Notes: a model not told the origin generated them from the letters alone. A stretch of 64,000 nucleotides of DNA from Paracoccus liaowanqingii (GCF_004683865.2 NZ_CP040762.1:1-64000), one strand, 5' to 3'. Numbered from the stretch's first letter, positions 17,983 to 27,325 are shown. Numbers and translations are program-made.

Positions 17983-19575
17983 ATGGCGAACGACGGCATA
18001 AGCAACTCACGAGAAACCAAGTCAGATGGACCTTCCGATATCGGTCTGCTTCTGGCGGTGTGCGAGAACGCTAGCGGCGCACTGTTCGTTCTCGATAAGA
18101 AACAGCGCTGCATCTACATGAACACGGCCGCCGTCGAGCTCACAGGGTACAGGCTGGAAGAGCTTCAGGGGCGCCCGCTTCACGACTTCATCCACCACAC
18201 CCATCCTGACGGTAGTCATTACCCGATCGAAGACTGCCCGATCGATCGGGCCTTCCCCGAGTCCTGCAGGCAGCGCGGGCACGACGTCTTCATCCACAGG
18301 GACGGCCACTTCTACGACGTCGCATACACGGCCAGCCCACTCGAGCGCGACAGCGTGGTTGTAGGAACGGTGGTTGAGGTCCGGGACATTAGCGCAGAGC
18401 TTGCAGCACACAGGGCCCTCGAGGAAGAAACACGGACGCTGGAGACGCTGAACCGGACAGGATCTATGCTTGCCGGAACCCTTGATCTTGAAGAGATCGT
18501 CCAAGCCGTTACCGACGCCGCTACCGAGCTTTCCGGCGCACAATTCGGCGCCTTCTTCTACAATACGGTGAAGGAGGGGGAAGCGATGCACCTTTACACG
18601 CTCTCCGGCGCTCCTCGCGAAGCCTTCTCGGCATTCCCTCAGCCTCGGCACACGGCGATCTTCGGGCCCACATTCGTCGGCGGCACAGCTATCAGGCTCG
18701 ACGATGTCAGAAGTGACCCGCGTTACGGGCTGAACGTCCCGTTCAATGGCCTGCCGTCCGGGCATCTGCCGGTGACAAGCTATCTCGCCGTGCCCGTGAT
18801 CTCGCGAACCGGAGAAATCCATGGTGCGCTGATCTTCGGCCATGCGGAACAAGGCATCTTTAGCACGCGCAGTGAGCGGATCGTGACGTCGATCGCCGCG
18901 CAAGCCTCCATTGCGATCGACAACGCCAACCTGTTCACCGCAGCGCAGCGGCAGATTGCGGAACGTGAGCGGTCGGAGGCCCACCAGAAGCTGCTGGCCC
19001 AGGAACTCAACCACCGCGTCAAGAATATGCTCGCCACTGTACGCTCCATCGCGACGCAGACGTTCCGCGGAGAAGCAACTGACACGGCGAGGAACGTCTT
19101 CGAGGGTCGCCTCCTGTCTCTTTCCAAAAGCCACAGCCTGATCATGGAGAAGAACTGGAAGGACGTCAGCCTGGAGTCCGTCCTGTCCACCGGCCTGCTT
19201 CCCTTTTTTGGGGAGATCGCCATGAGCGACAGGGTCTTTCTCGAAGGCGAGGCAATCCAACTGACGCCAAAGCTGGCGCTGGCCCTTGGCATGGGCATTC
19301 ACGAACTCGCTACGAACGCGGTCAAATACGGTGCGATGAAGAATGATGTCGGGAAAATCGAAATCCGGTGGCGCGACATCGGCGACAACACGCTCTGCAT
19401 CACTTGGGTCGAGAAAGATGGGCCCGCCGTCGCGCCACCCAATAGCAAAGGCTTCGGGACACTCCTGTTGGAGCGTGGCCTGGCCCACGAGTTGGACGGC
19501 GCCGTCAAGATCGTCCACGACCCCGCCGGCTTGATCTGCGAGATCCGCATGCCCCTTCCGGAGATGACCGCATGA
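17983..19575 (+). CDS. PAS-GAF-HWE sensor histidine kinase
   Basis: A 530-residue soluble kinase. A PAS domain lies at about 25-135 ([20 protein letters not shown]), a GAF domain at 160-325 ([34 protein letters not shown]), and the HWE module has [21 protein letters not shown]-box GIHELATNAVKYGAM and GFGTLLLERGLAHEL. The PAS and GAF parts closely match the C-terminal half of the 956-residue kinase at 52970, showing a shared module. The start at 17983 removes an N-terminal extension lacking domain sequence. The stop overlaps the following receiver gene by 4 bases. Confidence 0.92.
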   Translation: MANDGISNSRETKSDGPSDIGLLLAVCENASGALFVLDKKQRCIYMNTAAVELTGYRLEELQGRPLHDFIHHTHPDGSHYPIEDCPIDRAFPESCRQRGHDVFIHRDGHFYDVAYTASPLERDSVVVGTVVEVRDISAELAAHRALEEETRTLETLNRTGSMLAGTLDLEEIVQAVTDAATELSGAQFGAFFYNTVKEGEAMHLYTLSGAPREAFSAFPQPRHTAIFGPTFVGGTAIRLDDVRSDPRYGLNVPFNGLPSGHLPVTSYLAVPVISRTGEIHGALIFGHAEQGIFSTRSERIVTSIAAQASIAIDNANLFTAAQRQIAERERSEAHQKLLAQELNHRVKNMLATVRSIATQTFRGEATDTARNVFEGRLLSLSKSHSLIMEKNWKDVSLESVLSTGLLPFFGEIAMSDRVFLEGEAIQLTPKLALALGMGIHELATNAVKYGAMKNDVGKIEIRWRDIGDNTLCITWVEKDGPAVAPPNSKGFGTLLLERGLAHELDGAVKIVHDPAGLICEIRMPLPEMTA

Positions 19576-19970
19576 ACAACATCCTCCAGGATGCCCGCAT
19601 CCTCTTGGTCGAGGACGAGATGCTGATCTGTCTCGACATCGAGTTCATGCTGCAGGAGTTCGGCTGCAAGGTTGTCGGTCCTGCCGCGACGGTGTCGAAG
19701 GCACTCGCTCTGATTGACATGGAGCAGATCGATCTTGCCGTGCTCGATGTGAACCTGGGACACGAGAAGAGCTACCCGATCGTCGACCGACTGACGATGC
19801 TGGACATCCCGTTTCTGCTGTCCACTGGATATGCGGAGATCGACGCGACATACGACGACTGTCCGAGACTTCAAAAGCCCTTTTCCAGGACGCAGCTGCG
19901 AGATCGCCTCATCCGTCTTCGTGCCGTGGCTCTTGATGAAAATGGCGCGAAGCACGACCATCAGGTTTGA
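19572..19970 (+). CDS. Single-domain response regulator (receiver only)
   Basis: A 132-residue CheY-like receiver: LLVEDEMLICLDIEFML supplies the acidic pocket, LAVLDVNLGHEKSYPI carries the phospho-acceptor Asp near 59, and LQKPFSRTQL carries the conserved Lys. The switch region is IPFLLSTGYAE, a weaker match to the PFxFATG signature than the other two regulators here. It overlaps the HWE kinase stop (ATGA) and has no DNA-binding domain. It is probably that kinase's phosphorylation target. Confidence 0.92.
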   Translation: MNNILQDARILLVEDEMLICLDIEFMLQEFGCKVVGPAATVSKALALIDMEQIDLAVLDVNLGHEKSYPIVDRLTMLDIPFLLSTGYAEIDATYDDCPRLQKPFSRTQLRDRLIRLRAVALDENGAKHDHQV

Positions 19971-20063
19971 CCCTGAACTGAAAGGCACAACGAGGCGCGG
20001 GGAAGCGTCAGAGCCTCGGGTCATCCTGCCATTCATGTTAACTAGCTGAGGCCCGAGCACGCG

Positions 20064-20288
20064 ATGCTGATAGCTGAACTTGCCAAGGAGAGCAGCGTGG
20101 CGCGGCTCTGGCGGGCCGATTGGGGAAAACGGCCCAAGCCTGGCAAGAACGTGGCAGCCTGCATTTGCGAACTCGACACCTTGATCCTGTTCGGGGCGCG
20201 CGAGCCCGAAATCGAGGCATGGCTCCGGGAAAAAAGCGACCTGCAAGCCACATTTCCGCAGGAACTTTGGCCTGATTACTCGCGTTAA
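20064..20288 (+). CDS. Small protein of unknown function, paralogue 1
   Basis: A 74-residue protein beginning MLIAELAKESSVARLWRADW. A second copy at 22263-22484 matches throughout (LWRAD.GKRPK, ELD.L.LFGA..PEIEAWLRE.SD.Q.T.P.EL), so the frame is conserved and likely real. It is Trp- and charge-rich with no signal peptide or membrane helix. I do not recognise the family. Both copies are followed within 40-50 bases by a GC-rich hairpin, and homology continues beyond it, so the whole locus is duplicated. Confidence 0.6.
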   Translation: MLIAELAKESSVARLWRADWGKRPKPGKNVAACICELDTLILFGAREPEIEAWLREKSDLQATFPQELWPDYSR

Positions 20289-20326
20289 TGGGGTGTTCAT
20301 GTGGTCTATAGTTACTTTGTACTGAC

Positions 20327-20358
20327 AACCCCGGCGCGAGACATCGCTCCGGGGTTTT
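20327..20358 (+). terminator. Rho-independent terminator
   Basis: The stem AACCCCGG/CCGGGGTT with a 14-base loop and a TTTT run follows the 74-residue gene. The paralogous locus has an equivalent hairpin at 22534-22573. Confidence 0.75.
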
Positions 20359-20469
20359 CCGTGTCCTAACGCCGCTACAGCGGAAAGCGGCTACCGAAGG
20401 ATAAGCCGGGCCATCTTGTCCTTCCAATTGGTTATTTGGGCGCCGAGGGAGGTCAAGTATCGCCCAATC

Positions 20470-20560
20470 CGGGGCAGTCACCGCACGAGCAAGTGCACAG
20501 CTCGCGTTTGGGCAAGGGGCCTCTGTATCGCAATGATGCCGGGGCCATTGCATGTGGAAA
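20470..20560 (+). repeat. Dispersed noncoding repeat, copy 1
   Basis: This stretch (core CACCGCACGAGCAAGTGC, then GGGCCTC, ATCGC, ATGATGCCGGGGCC) reappears in inverted orientation at about 26762-26850 at roughly 85% identity by eye. No gene is supported in it. Confidence 0.6.
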
Positions 20561-20663
20561 ATTTACGCTTCCCGCAAAAGCACAGGCCGGGGATTGAGTG
20601 GAGGGGGGCGGCGAGGATTTTGATTATGGGCCTAGCATCGGAAATATGGCGGAAGGCGTTATA

Positions 20664-21817
20664 CCAACGGCCCTAAGCACTGACCCCTTTTGCGTATTCA
20701 CGCGTGGCAATCGATCGGACGCGCTCGGGGTCGTTTGCGAAGGCGTTCCATGCGCTGCAGCATCGGTCGACAATGTCTGCGTAGGTGTCAAAGACGGTGA
20801 TGGCGAGGCAGTTTGCGCGCAGATAGGCCCAGATGTTCTCAACCGGATTCAGCTCTGGCGCATAGGGCGGAAGCGTCACGATGGTGATGTTGTCGGGGAT
20901 GCGCAGAGCGCTGGAGTTATGCCAGCCGGCGCCGTCCATCACGAGCACGGCATGGGCGCCCGACGCGACGGTTTTCGCGATTTCAGCGAGATGAGCGTTC
21001 ATGGCCGAGGTATCGGCACGTGGCATGACAAGTGCCGCGGTCGTGGCGCGCGATGGACAGACGGCGCCGAAGATATAGGCCCATTTGTAGCGGGTGTCGC
21101 GCGGCGCACGAGGCCGGGTTCCGCACTCGGCCCAGGTCCGGGTGAGCGTCCCCTGTTGACCTACGCGTGCTTCATCCTGAAACCACACCTCCAATGGCTT
21201 CCCGTGCGCCGTCTCCGGCAGGGCGGCCTTTACCGTAGCGGCAAAGTTTTTTTAAATGCCTCCTGTGCCAACGGGTCGGATCTGGGGTGCTGTGGGCGCA
21301 CTGAAAGGCGGCGGAAGCCAAGGGCTGCCAGCTGCTTGCCGACCGTCCGCTCGTGCATGACCACGCCGAAGCGATCTTCGATCTTGCGCTTGAGATCGAC
21401 GCAGCGCCAGCGGACCACCCCATCGGCCTCAAGGTCAGGCCCTTCACGGACCATCCGGGCAAGTTCCGCTTTCTGCTCAGAGTTCAGGAGCGGCGTCGGG
21501 CCTGCCCAATACCGGTTCGACAGACCGGTGATCCCCTCGGCGTTGTAGCGATGAACCCAATCGCGCAGGGTCTGCCGGTCCATGCCGCAGGCCTCCGCCG
21601 CCGTCTTGCGATCCGCGCCCTCCAGAACAAGAGCGATCGCCAAAATCCGCCGCACCGCTTTTGCATCCTTTGTGCGCGCCGCCGCCGCCCGAAGCTCACT
21701 TGTCGACATATCCGTTCGAGTGATCTCAATCGCCATCAGAACCTCCATCTCTTGATGGCAATGATTCAGATTTTCAGGTCGAAGGGAATCCCGTGAGTCA
21801 GAGCTTAGGGCTGTTGG
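20664..21817 (-). mobile_element. IS630-family element, copy 1
   Basis: The 1154-bp element is bounded by inverted repeats (CCAACGGCCCTAAGCACTGA left, CCAACAGCCCTAAGCTCTGA right reading inward) and a TA target duplication (20662-20663, 21818-21819). A second copy of the same length, differing only at scattered positions, lies at 38039-39192. It inserted just upstream of the IhfB-like gene. Confidence 0.95.
20673..21736 (-). CDS. IS630-family transposase (two frames, probable programmed -1 frameshift)
   Basis: Frame A (21736-21230) encodes the DNA-binding half (helix-turn-helix AAEACGMDRQTLRDWVHRYN). Frame B continues to 20673 with the DDE core: VWFQDEARVG, LVMDGAGWHNS and LPPYAPELNPVENIW. 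A run of seven A on the coding strand at TTTAAAAAAACTTTG lies where the frames meet, and a -1 slip gives a continuous product reading FKKNFAATVKAALPE. The same run is conserved in copy 2, which supports programmed frameshifting rather than decay. The start at 21736 follows GGAGG. Confidence 0.88.
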
Positions 21818-21855
21818 TATTACATCGGGCTTACCGTCGAAAAAAGGAAAGCCCG

Positions 21856-22140
21856 ATGATCCGTTCCGAACTGGTCAGGAAACTTGCCAAGGCCCACCCG
21901 CATCTGTCGCCGCTGATGGTTGAGGCCGCCATGGAGTCGATCCTGAACCAGATCACCGACAGTCTCGCACAGGGCAAGAGGGTTGAGTTTCGGGAGTTCG
22001 GAAGCTTTGCGAGCAAGGTCCGGAAGCAAAGGATGAGCCGGGACCCCCGAAATGGCGACCCTGTGAAGGTGGAGGCGAAGCAGGTCCCGACGTTCAGAGC
22101 CTCAAAGCTGCTCTTGGCGCGCCTGAATGGGGAGAGCTGA
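21856..22140 (+). CDS. ihfB: IHF beta-subunit-like DNA-bending protein
   Basis: A 94-residue HU/IHF-family protein: MIRSELVRKLAKAHPHL is the usual IhfB N-terminus, FREFGSFASKVRKQRMSRDP corresponds to the beta-arm region with the conserved RNP-type segment (RDPRNGDPVKV), and PTFRASKLLLARLN is the C-terminal helix. It bends DNA as a dimer with an IhfA-type partner. AAAAAGGAAA precedes the ATG at 21856. Because it sits among mobile elements it is probably a second, accessory copy rather than the housekeeping gene (inference). The upstream IS630 lies within 40 bases and may have replaced its promoter. Confidence 0.85.
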   Translation: MIRSELVRKLAKAHPHLSPLMVEAAMESILNQITDSLAQGKRVEFREFGSFASKVRKQRMSRDPRNGDPVKVEAKQVPTFRASKLLLARLNGES

Positions 22141-22262
22141 GCGAATTCAACCGCGCCAAAATTCTGCTGTCTTTTTTCCTTAGCCTTTTGGTCATGTGGC
22201 GGTGGATCGTTGAGGGGCGCATGCCTGCACAATTGAAACTTTATTCAGGTGTAGTGAACTAC

Positions 22263-22484
22263 ATGGACAAGCGCGCGATGCTGATAGCTGAACTGGACGA
22301 GGAGAGCCGCGTGGCCTGGCTCTGGCGGGCCGATCCGGGAAAGCGGCCCAAGGCTGTCAAGAACGCAGCAACCTGCCTTCGGGAACTCGACAATCTGATG
22401 CTCTTCGGTGCGCCCAAGCCCGAGATCGAGGCATGGCTCCGGGAACAAAGCGACCAGCAGGTTACATCTCCACGGGAACTATAG
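22263..22484 (+). CDS. Small protein of unknown function, paralogue 2
   Basis: A 73-residue paralogue of the protein at 20064-20288, beginning MDKRAMLIAELDEESRVAWL. An alternative start at 22278 aligns with the start of paralogue 1. Conserved positions include LWRAD.GKRPK, C..ELD.L.LFGA and PEIEAWLREQSDQQ. Conservation of the frame between two diverged copies argues that it is a real gene. Its function is unknown; the neighbours are an IhfB-like gene and an ISNCY element. Confidence 0.6.
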   Translation: MDKRAMLIAELDEESRVAWLWRADPGKRPKAVKNAATCLRELDNLMLFGAPKPEIEAWLREQSDQQVTSPREL

Positions 22485-22533
22485 CTCTTTCACTCGCCTT
22501 TAGGGCGCGTTCCTTATATAGAGTTGCCTCTTG

Positions 22534-22573
22534 CTGACAACCGCGGAGCGAACCCTCGCTCCGGGGTTGTCAG
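22534..22573 (+). terminator. Strong hairpin after paralogue 2
   Basis: The arms CTGACAACC..GGAGCGA and TCGCTCC..GGTTGTCAG form a long stem with a short loop. There is no T-run, but the position matches the terminator after paralogue 1. Confidence 0.6.
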
Positions 22574-24179
22574 ATGCATAGCGCCAGTACGAGCAAGCGC
22601 GGATATCAAAGGTTGCGCCGGGCCATTTTGCCTTACCAAAACGCTCTTCGATGGTGGCGGGGACAGGGGTTCACCCTTCAACCGCTAATGTTGTCACCAA
22701 GTTAAAATGTCGCGTGTTCCACCATTTAGAAATGTCGCTTGTTGTGCAGCGAGGCGGCGAGCCGGCCCCGGCCCGCTCTCTCCATCAAGGGCCGTAGGGA
22801 CGGGGCCGGCGGCTTTGGACTTTGAAGCCATTACTCTGCTGGCGGCGGCGCTACGGCTTGTGCCTCTGCCGCGCGCCGTTCGGCACGTCGCTCCACCCAG
22901 CCCTTTTTGCCCCGGCTAGGTTTGCCGGTCGGGGTATAGCGGGTGCGCTGTTTGCCCACTGGTCCGACCTGCGGAGGATCGACGTCCTGCTGCGTCTTGA
23001 TGAAGGCCAGCACGTCGCCGAGACGCTTGTTCTCGGTGATTGCAGTATGGGTCACCCGCTGCTGAGCCGGATCGAAGATCCGGTAGGGTAGGGACAGCCC
23101 TTTCCAACGGATCTCGAACGGCCGGTCCGGCCAGGCATAGGTTTCAACATAGCGCCCGATCGCGCTGCGGGCGTGCTCGCTGTCATCGAGGATGAACTTC
23201 TGTCGCTCGTAGTGGACCACGAGGCTTGCGCCAACCTGCCGCTGATCGCGAACGCAGAGGATGTCGCGGAGGCGTGATGCCGGCAGGTTGACCGGCCGGT
23301 GCAGGTTCTCGGGCCGGGCAGGGGGATGGGCAAAGCGCAGGTTGTGCCGCGCAATGAAGCCGGGCAAGAAATCATTGCCCGCCGCCATGTCGTTGATCCC
23401 GGCCAGCCGCAGCTCCTTGACCAGCCGGTCCTGAAGTGTCCGATTAGCGCGCTCTACCCGGCCCTTGGCCTGGCTACTGTTCGCGCAGAGGATCTCGATG
23501 TTCAGCTCGCTCAGGGCACGCCCGAATTGCGTCATGCCGTGCCCGCTGCGGGCCTCGGCCTTGTTCATCCGAAAGACGCTGTGTTTGTCGGAATAGAAGG
23601 CGACGGGCAGGCCATGCTCATGCAGGTAATCGGCAAGGGCCGCGAAGTAGCTCTCGGTCGACTCCGAGCGGACGAAACGCAGATGCATGAGCGCGCCAGT
23701 GGCATCGTCGATGAACACCAGCAGCGTGCAGGCGGGGCCGCGGTCCTCAAACCAGCGATGCTCCGAGCCGTCAATTTGGATCAGCTCGCCCACGGCCTCC
23801 CGCCGCAGCCGGGGTCGATGCACCCGGCGCCGCTGCGACCGGCTTTGCCAGAGCCCATCCGAGATCATCCACTTGCGCAGGGTCTCCGAGGAGACACGGA
23901 TGGTGTGTCGCTCAGCCAGCGCCTCGGCCGCCAAGGTTGGTCCAAAGTCCGGGTAATCGCTGCGGACGAGCGACAGAATGTAGTCGCGCTTCAGATCGCT
24001 GATCCGGTTGTTGGATGGGCGGCCGCGCAGCTTGTGCCGCACGGCCATCGCGCCATTGTCTTGCACTTCGCGGACCAGGCGTTGCACTTGTCGCTGGCTC
24101 AGATTCAGAAGATCGGCCGCTGTCGTGGTACGTAGGCTGCCGTCCAGCACCTGCGCCAGAACCTCGATAAGTTGCAGCT

Positions 24180-25555
24180 GAGATATACGCAAAAGTTGGT
24201 GACGCCTGATCAAGCGGCATTTTGAAGTTGGCGGATGCCGTCCCTGAACTCAACCCCTGCGATGACCTCGGGGAGGCGGTTCTGGCCGTCGAGTTTGCGC
24301 CATTTTTTCTGTGCCGACATCATCAGCTTGAACGCCATGGCCAGACCGGTCTTGCGGCTCAGGCAGCCCTTGGTGCGTTTTGTGCGATGCCGAACGGTGG
24401 CGAAGGTGCTCTCGATCGGGTTTGACGTCCGGATGTGTTTCCAGTGCTCGGCCGGGAAATCGTAGAAAGTAAGCAGCGCGTCCCGGTCCTTGACCAGCTT
24501 GGCGACCGCCTTGTCCCATTTCACACCATAGGTTTCGATGAAGAAGTAGAAGGCGACGTTGGCCTCGGCTTCTGTTTCGGCCTGCCAGATGTCGTGCAGA
24601 TGGCCCTTGGCCTTTGCCTGCATGGACTTCGGCAGCGCGTTGAGCACATTCATGGTCTTATGGACCCAACAGCGCTGTTCCCGTGTCGAGGCGAACACCT
24701 CGCGCAACGCGCTCCAGAACCCCAGGGCGCCGTCGCCGATGGCCAGTTTGGGGTCCTGTTTCAGGCCACGCCGTTTGAGATCGAGCAGCACCTCGCGCCA
24801 GCTTTGCGTGCTTTCACGAAAGCCGTCGGTCATCGCCACAAGCTCCTTGCGGCCGTATTCATCGGCACCCACGATCACCAGAACACATTGCTTTTCCTCA
24901 GCCATGCGCGGCTTGAAATACACGCCATCCGCCCAGATGTAGAGAAACCGCCGCGAGCCGAGGTCGCGTTTCTGCCAGGCCTCGTAGTCCTGCCACCAGT
25001 CAGCCTTCAGCCGCGTGACGGTCTTGGCAGACAGGCCCTTAGCGTTCGGCCCCAGCAGCGCTTCCAGCGCCTCGGTGAAATCGCCCGTGGACACGCCCTT
25101 GAGGTAAAGCCACGGCAGCAGCTCCTCGACCGATTTCGCCTTGCGCAGATACCGCGGCAGGATGCTGGGCGTGAAGGTGATCTTGTCTTCGCCAACGCCC
25201 CGATCCCGCACGCGCGGCACTTTCACGGGCACCGGGCCGATGCCGGTAATCACATCGCGCTCCGGCAGGTGTCCATGGCGAACCAGACGCGCCCGCCCGT
25301 CATCAAGCCTTTCCTTGGAAAAGGCGTCCATGAGCGTGGCTAGCTCGGCACGGATTGCCTGTTCGATCAGCTTACGTGCGCCATCGCGGATGACATCCGT
25401 GAACGCGTCGGCGCTAAATCCCGATGGATCGGGCAGATGGGTGATGGTAGTATCTGACATGTGGCATATCCCTTTCTCGACAGAGAATTGACGGCGCGTG
25501 AACACCGCCATGATATGCCGCCCCTCAGGGCATCACCAACTTTCGCGCGTTTCTC
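24180..25555 (-). mobile_element. IS256-family element 1, complete
   Basis: The 1376-bp element has inverted repeats beginning GAGA with AAAGTTGGTGA in common and an 8-bp duplication TTGCAGCT (24172-24179, 25556-25563). It lies 13 bases inside the ISNCY transposase gene. Confidence 0.93.
24210..25460 (-). CDS. IS256-family transposase
   Basis: A 416-residue mutator-type transposase. Visible motifs include VPRVRDRG, the catalytic region YIWADGVYFKPRM, IVGADEYGRKELVA, IGDGALGFWSALREVF with REQRCWVHKTMNVLN, and HIRTSNPIESTFATVRHRT, which contains the C-terminal catalytic Glu. The start at 25460 (MSDTTITHLP) is preferred by family length. It is intact, and different from the IS256 transposase at 42551. 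Confidence 0.94.
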   Translation of the reverse strand: MSDTTITHLPDPSGFSADAFTDVIRDGARKLIEQAIRAELATLMDAFSKERLDDGRARLVRHGHLPERDVITGIGPVPVKVPRVRDRGVGEDKITFTPSILPRYLRKAKSVEELLPWLYLKGVSTGDFTEALEALLGPNAKGLSAKTVTRLKADWWQDYEAWQKRDLGSRRFLYIWADGVYFKPRMAEEKQCVLVIVGADEYGRKELVAMTDGFRESTQSWREVLLDLKRRGLKQDPKLAIGDGALGFWSALREVFASTREQRCWVHKTMNVLNALPKSMQAKAKGHLHDIWQAETEAEANVAFYFFIETYGVKWDKAVAKLVKDRDALLTFYDFPAEHWKHIRTSNPIESTFATVRHRTKRTKGCLSRKTGLAMAFKLMMSAQKKWRKLDGQNRLPEVIAGVEFRDGIRQLQNAA

Positions 25556-25699
25556 TTGCAGCTCGTGTTCGCTCATCAGAACAAGTCCCATGTCGAAAGC
25601 CCTCGTGCCATGCTGCTCAGCACAGCGTCAGCCTTCAGGGCAGAGGCGACAAATCAACTTTGCCAGTTCGCGACAATTCTACTTTGCTTCTACAGCTAA

Positions 25700-26451
25700 G
25701 ACCGATATAACCGCAATTATGTCGCAAACGGGCCTCTTACCTTTTAAAGATGCATGCGTTCCCGCTTGGCCCGCCATTGCTGATCTAAGTTTGACCTGTG
25801 TCAGTCCAGCTCTATCAATGCCCGACTCTCGGACAGCCAACATGGCGACATAGCCGTTACACTCAACGAATGGCCTGCCGACGCCGGGCGCTATGGTTTG
25901 CCACTTCTGTTTCTGCACGGTGCGGTGCAAACCTTACATGGACGCCGATGGAGACCGAGGCCAGCTCGACGGCACTGACGCCGTGCCAGTAGCGTTGCGC
26001 CGCACGTGTTCGGAGCCGCTCGCGTTTGGCGGTTGATCTGATCCAAACCATCTTGGTTGAATAGCTGATTTAGCTTATCCACAATTTTTGTGAGTGTATT
26101 GGTGGATATATACGTTTTATTATTAAAAATTAATGGGCTAACAGCCTTTCTTCGATACCGCCGGTCGGAACTATAATAGTCATGCGATCGGGTGAAAGCG
26201 TTGCTATCGGAATGCGATCCGGATCATTCAGGCTACGCACTTAGTCTGACGGCATAATATCGCCGCTTCTGACGACGAGACGCGGCGTCTGTCTATGCAG
26301 AACATCAGCGCCTGTGCTAGCTTGTGTGTGTCCCATAAGATGGAAGGGCCCCGGCGGATCGGGGCCCTTTTGTCATTTGGACTTAAACTTAAACGAAAAA
26401 CTTGGTCTGGTGTCTCCCGCAGATGCCAGCCTTCTTTACGGGAGAACGCAG
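25700..26451. other. No supported gene; contains ATAACCGCAATTAT motif
   Basis: The stretch right of the ISNCY duplication begins with ATAACCGCAATTATGTCGCA, a motif shared with 40351. From 26050 it turns AT-rich. A terminator-like hairpin lies at 26344-26371. No gene is supported. Confidence 0.5.
26344..26371 (+). terminator. Rho-independent terminator
   Basis: The stem AAGGGCCCC/GGGGCCCTTT with an 8-base loop and a T-run. No gene is recognised directly upstream. Confidence 0.65.
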
Positions 26452-26637
26452 ATGATCGCAGCTAATCTGGCTTTTGCCCTCGCGATTGCCGTCGCCGTCA
26501 AAGTGCTGTTTTTATTCAGCGGGTTCGCATACTGGGAATGCTTGACGGCTTACGCCGTTTGTGGCGCCTTCTCGATGATGGCGTTTGTCTGGGCGTCGCT
26601 CACCGAGATCCCCGTACGCGCAGATCAAAGGTCATGA
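26452..26637 (+). CDS. Small membrane protein of unknown function (61 residues)
   Basis: A 61-residue protein with two predicted membrane helices (ANLAFALAIAVAVKVLFLF and YAVCGAFSMMAFVWASL) and a short charged tail. GGAGAACGC precedes the ATG at 26452. I do not recognise the family. The hydrophobic pattern and ribosome site argue for a real gene, but similarity evidence is lacking. Confidence 0.5.
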   Translation: MIAANLAFALAIAVAVKVLFLFSGFAYWECLTAYAVCGAFSMMAFVWASLTEIPVRADQRS

Positions 26638-27325
26638 CAAACGGGCTTTCTGCCTAGGATACACGTCCCGCCTACCGCTACCGTCGACATTCCGCAGCCA
26701 ATCGTCGGTGTTCGGATAGCCGATGCGCGCCGTCGGTCAGCGAGAGAAGCCCAGGCCTCGGACATACCAAGGCCCCGGCATCATCGCGATACCGAGGCCC
26801 TTTTGCCCTGACGCGGGCTGCGCACTTGCTCGTGCGGTGATTGCCCCCGGCCTGTGAACCGTAGCAATCTGCGCCGCGCCCCTCAGATGGAAAGGGCCGC
26901 GCCGTGACGGGGTTTTTGGCTATGCCGGCCGGGCACTCACCGTCTAATCCCAGATGCTTCACGGGTGAAAGTCTCAAGCCCCGCAAGGCGCATCCTGGCC
27001 TTATCTCATCACCCCCCGGTCATCGCCTCGAACAGCCCGGCTGACAGGGGCGTGCTGGAGGCCATCGGCCCGGTAGGCGTTCCTGATGTCTGACGGGCCA
27101 TCCGTCTTACTGCATCCTGCATCCATACTTTGTCCAAGGCCATGATAATTTGCGCATGGTTCGGAGGCACCCGGTGGCGCATCAGTTGGACACAAGGGGA
27201 ACGCATACTCTGCTTGATCAACTGGCCGGTTAAATCCTGCCCATGCCTCCTGCGCCGCCCGTGGAACCGCCCGGGTGACCATCAGTTTCGTTCGTCAGTA
27301 GCGCACAACACGAAAGAGCCCTTAA
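26638..27325. other. Intergenic, no supported gene
   Basis: Apart from the repeat at 26762-26850 nothing is recognised. Open frames here have no family sequence or ribosome sites. Confidence 0.5.
26762..26850 (-). repeat. Dispersed noncoding repeat, copy 2 (inverted)
   Basis: The reverse complement of this segment matches 20470-20560 (GCACGAGCAAGTGC, GGGCCTC, ATGATGCCGGGGCC). The two copies are 6.2 kb apart in opposite orientation. Confidence 0.6.

Larger units (their letters stand above)
22831..25576 (-). pseudogene. ISNCY-family transposase interrupted by IS256
   Basis: The 5' end lies at 25576-25564 and continues at 24179-22831 once the IS256 and one duplication copy are removed, giving 453 residues starting MSEHELQLIEVLAQVLDG. 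A helix-turn-helix (TAADLLNLSQRQVQRLVREV), HKLRGRPSNNR and an integrase core with IQIDGSEHRWFED, FYSDKHSVFR and KGRVERANRTLQDR identify the ISNCY/IS1202 group. It is inactive as it stands, although a TTG at 24213 in the IS256 end opens most of the frame. Confidence 0.85.
22689..25694 (-). mobile_element. ISNCY (IS1202-group) element with nested IS256
   Basis: The ends share the pattern TGT..G...C.AAGT..AA.TGTCGC and are flanked by a 5-bp duplication GCTAA (22684-22688, 25695-25699). A TGTCGC motif is repeated at each end. Excluding the nested IS256 and its duplication the element is about 1.62 kb. Confidence 0.88.

Noticed and set aside
18022..19518. 498-codon minus-strand frame opposite the HWE kinase
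   Set aside because: The plus strand encodes a complete PAS-GAF-HWE protein with all motifs; the opposite frame has none.
26678..26986. 102-codon minus-strand frame
   Set aside because: Part of it resembles a frame at 20416-20676, but the two lie in a noncoding inverted repeat, and the similarity breaks into different frames after about 20 residues.
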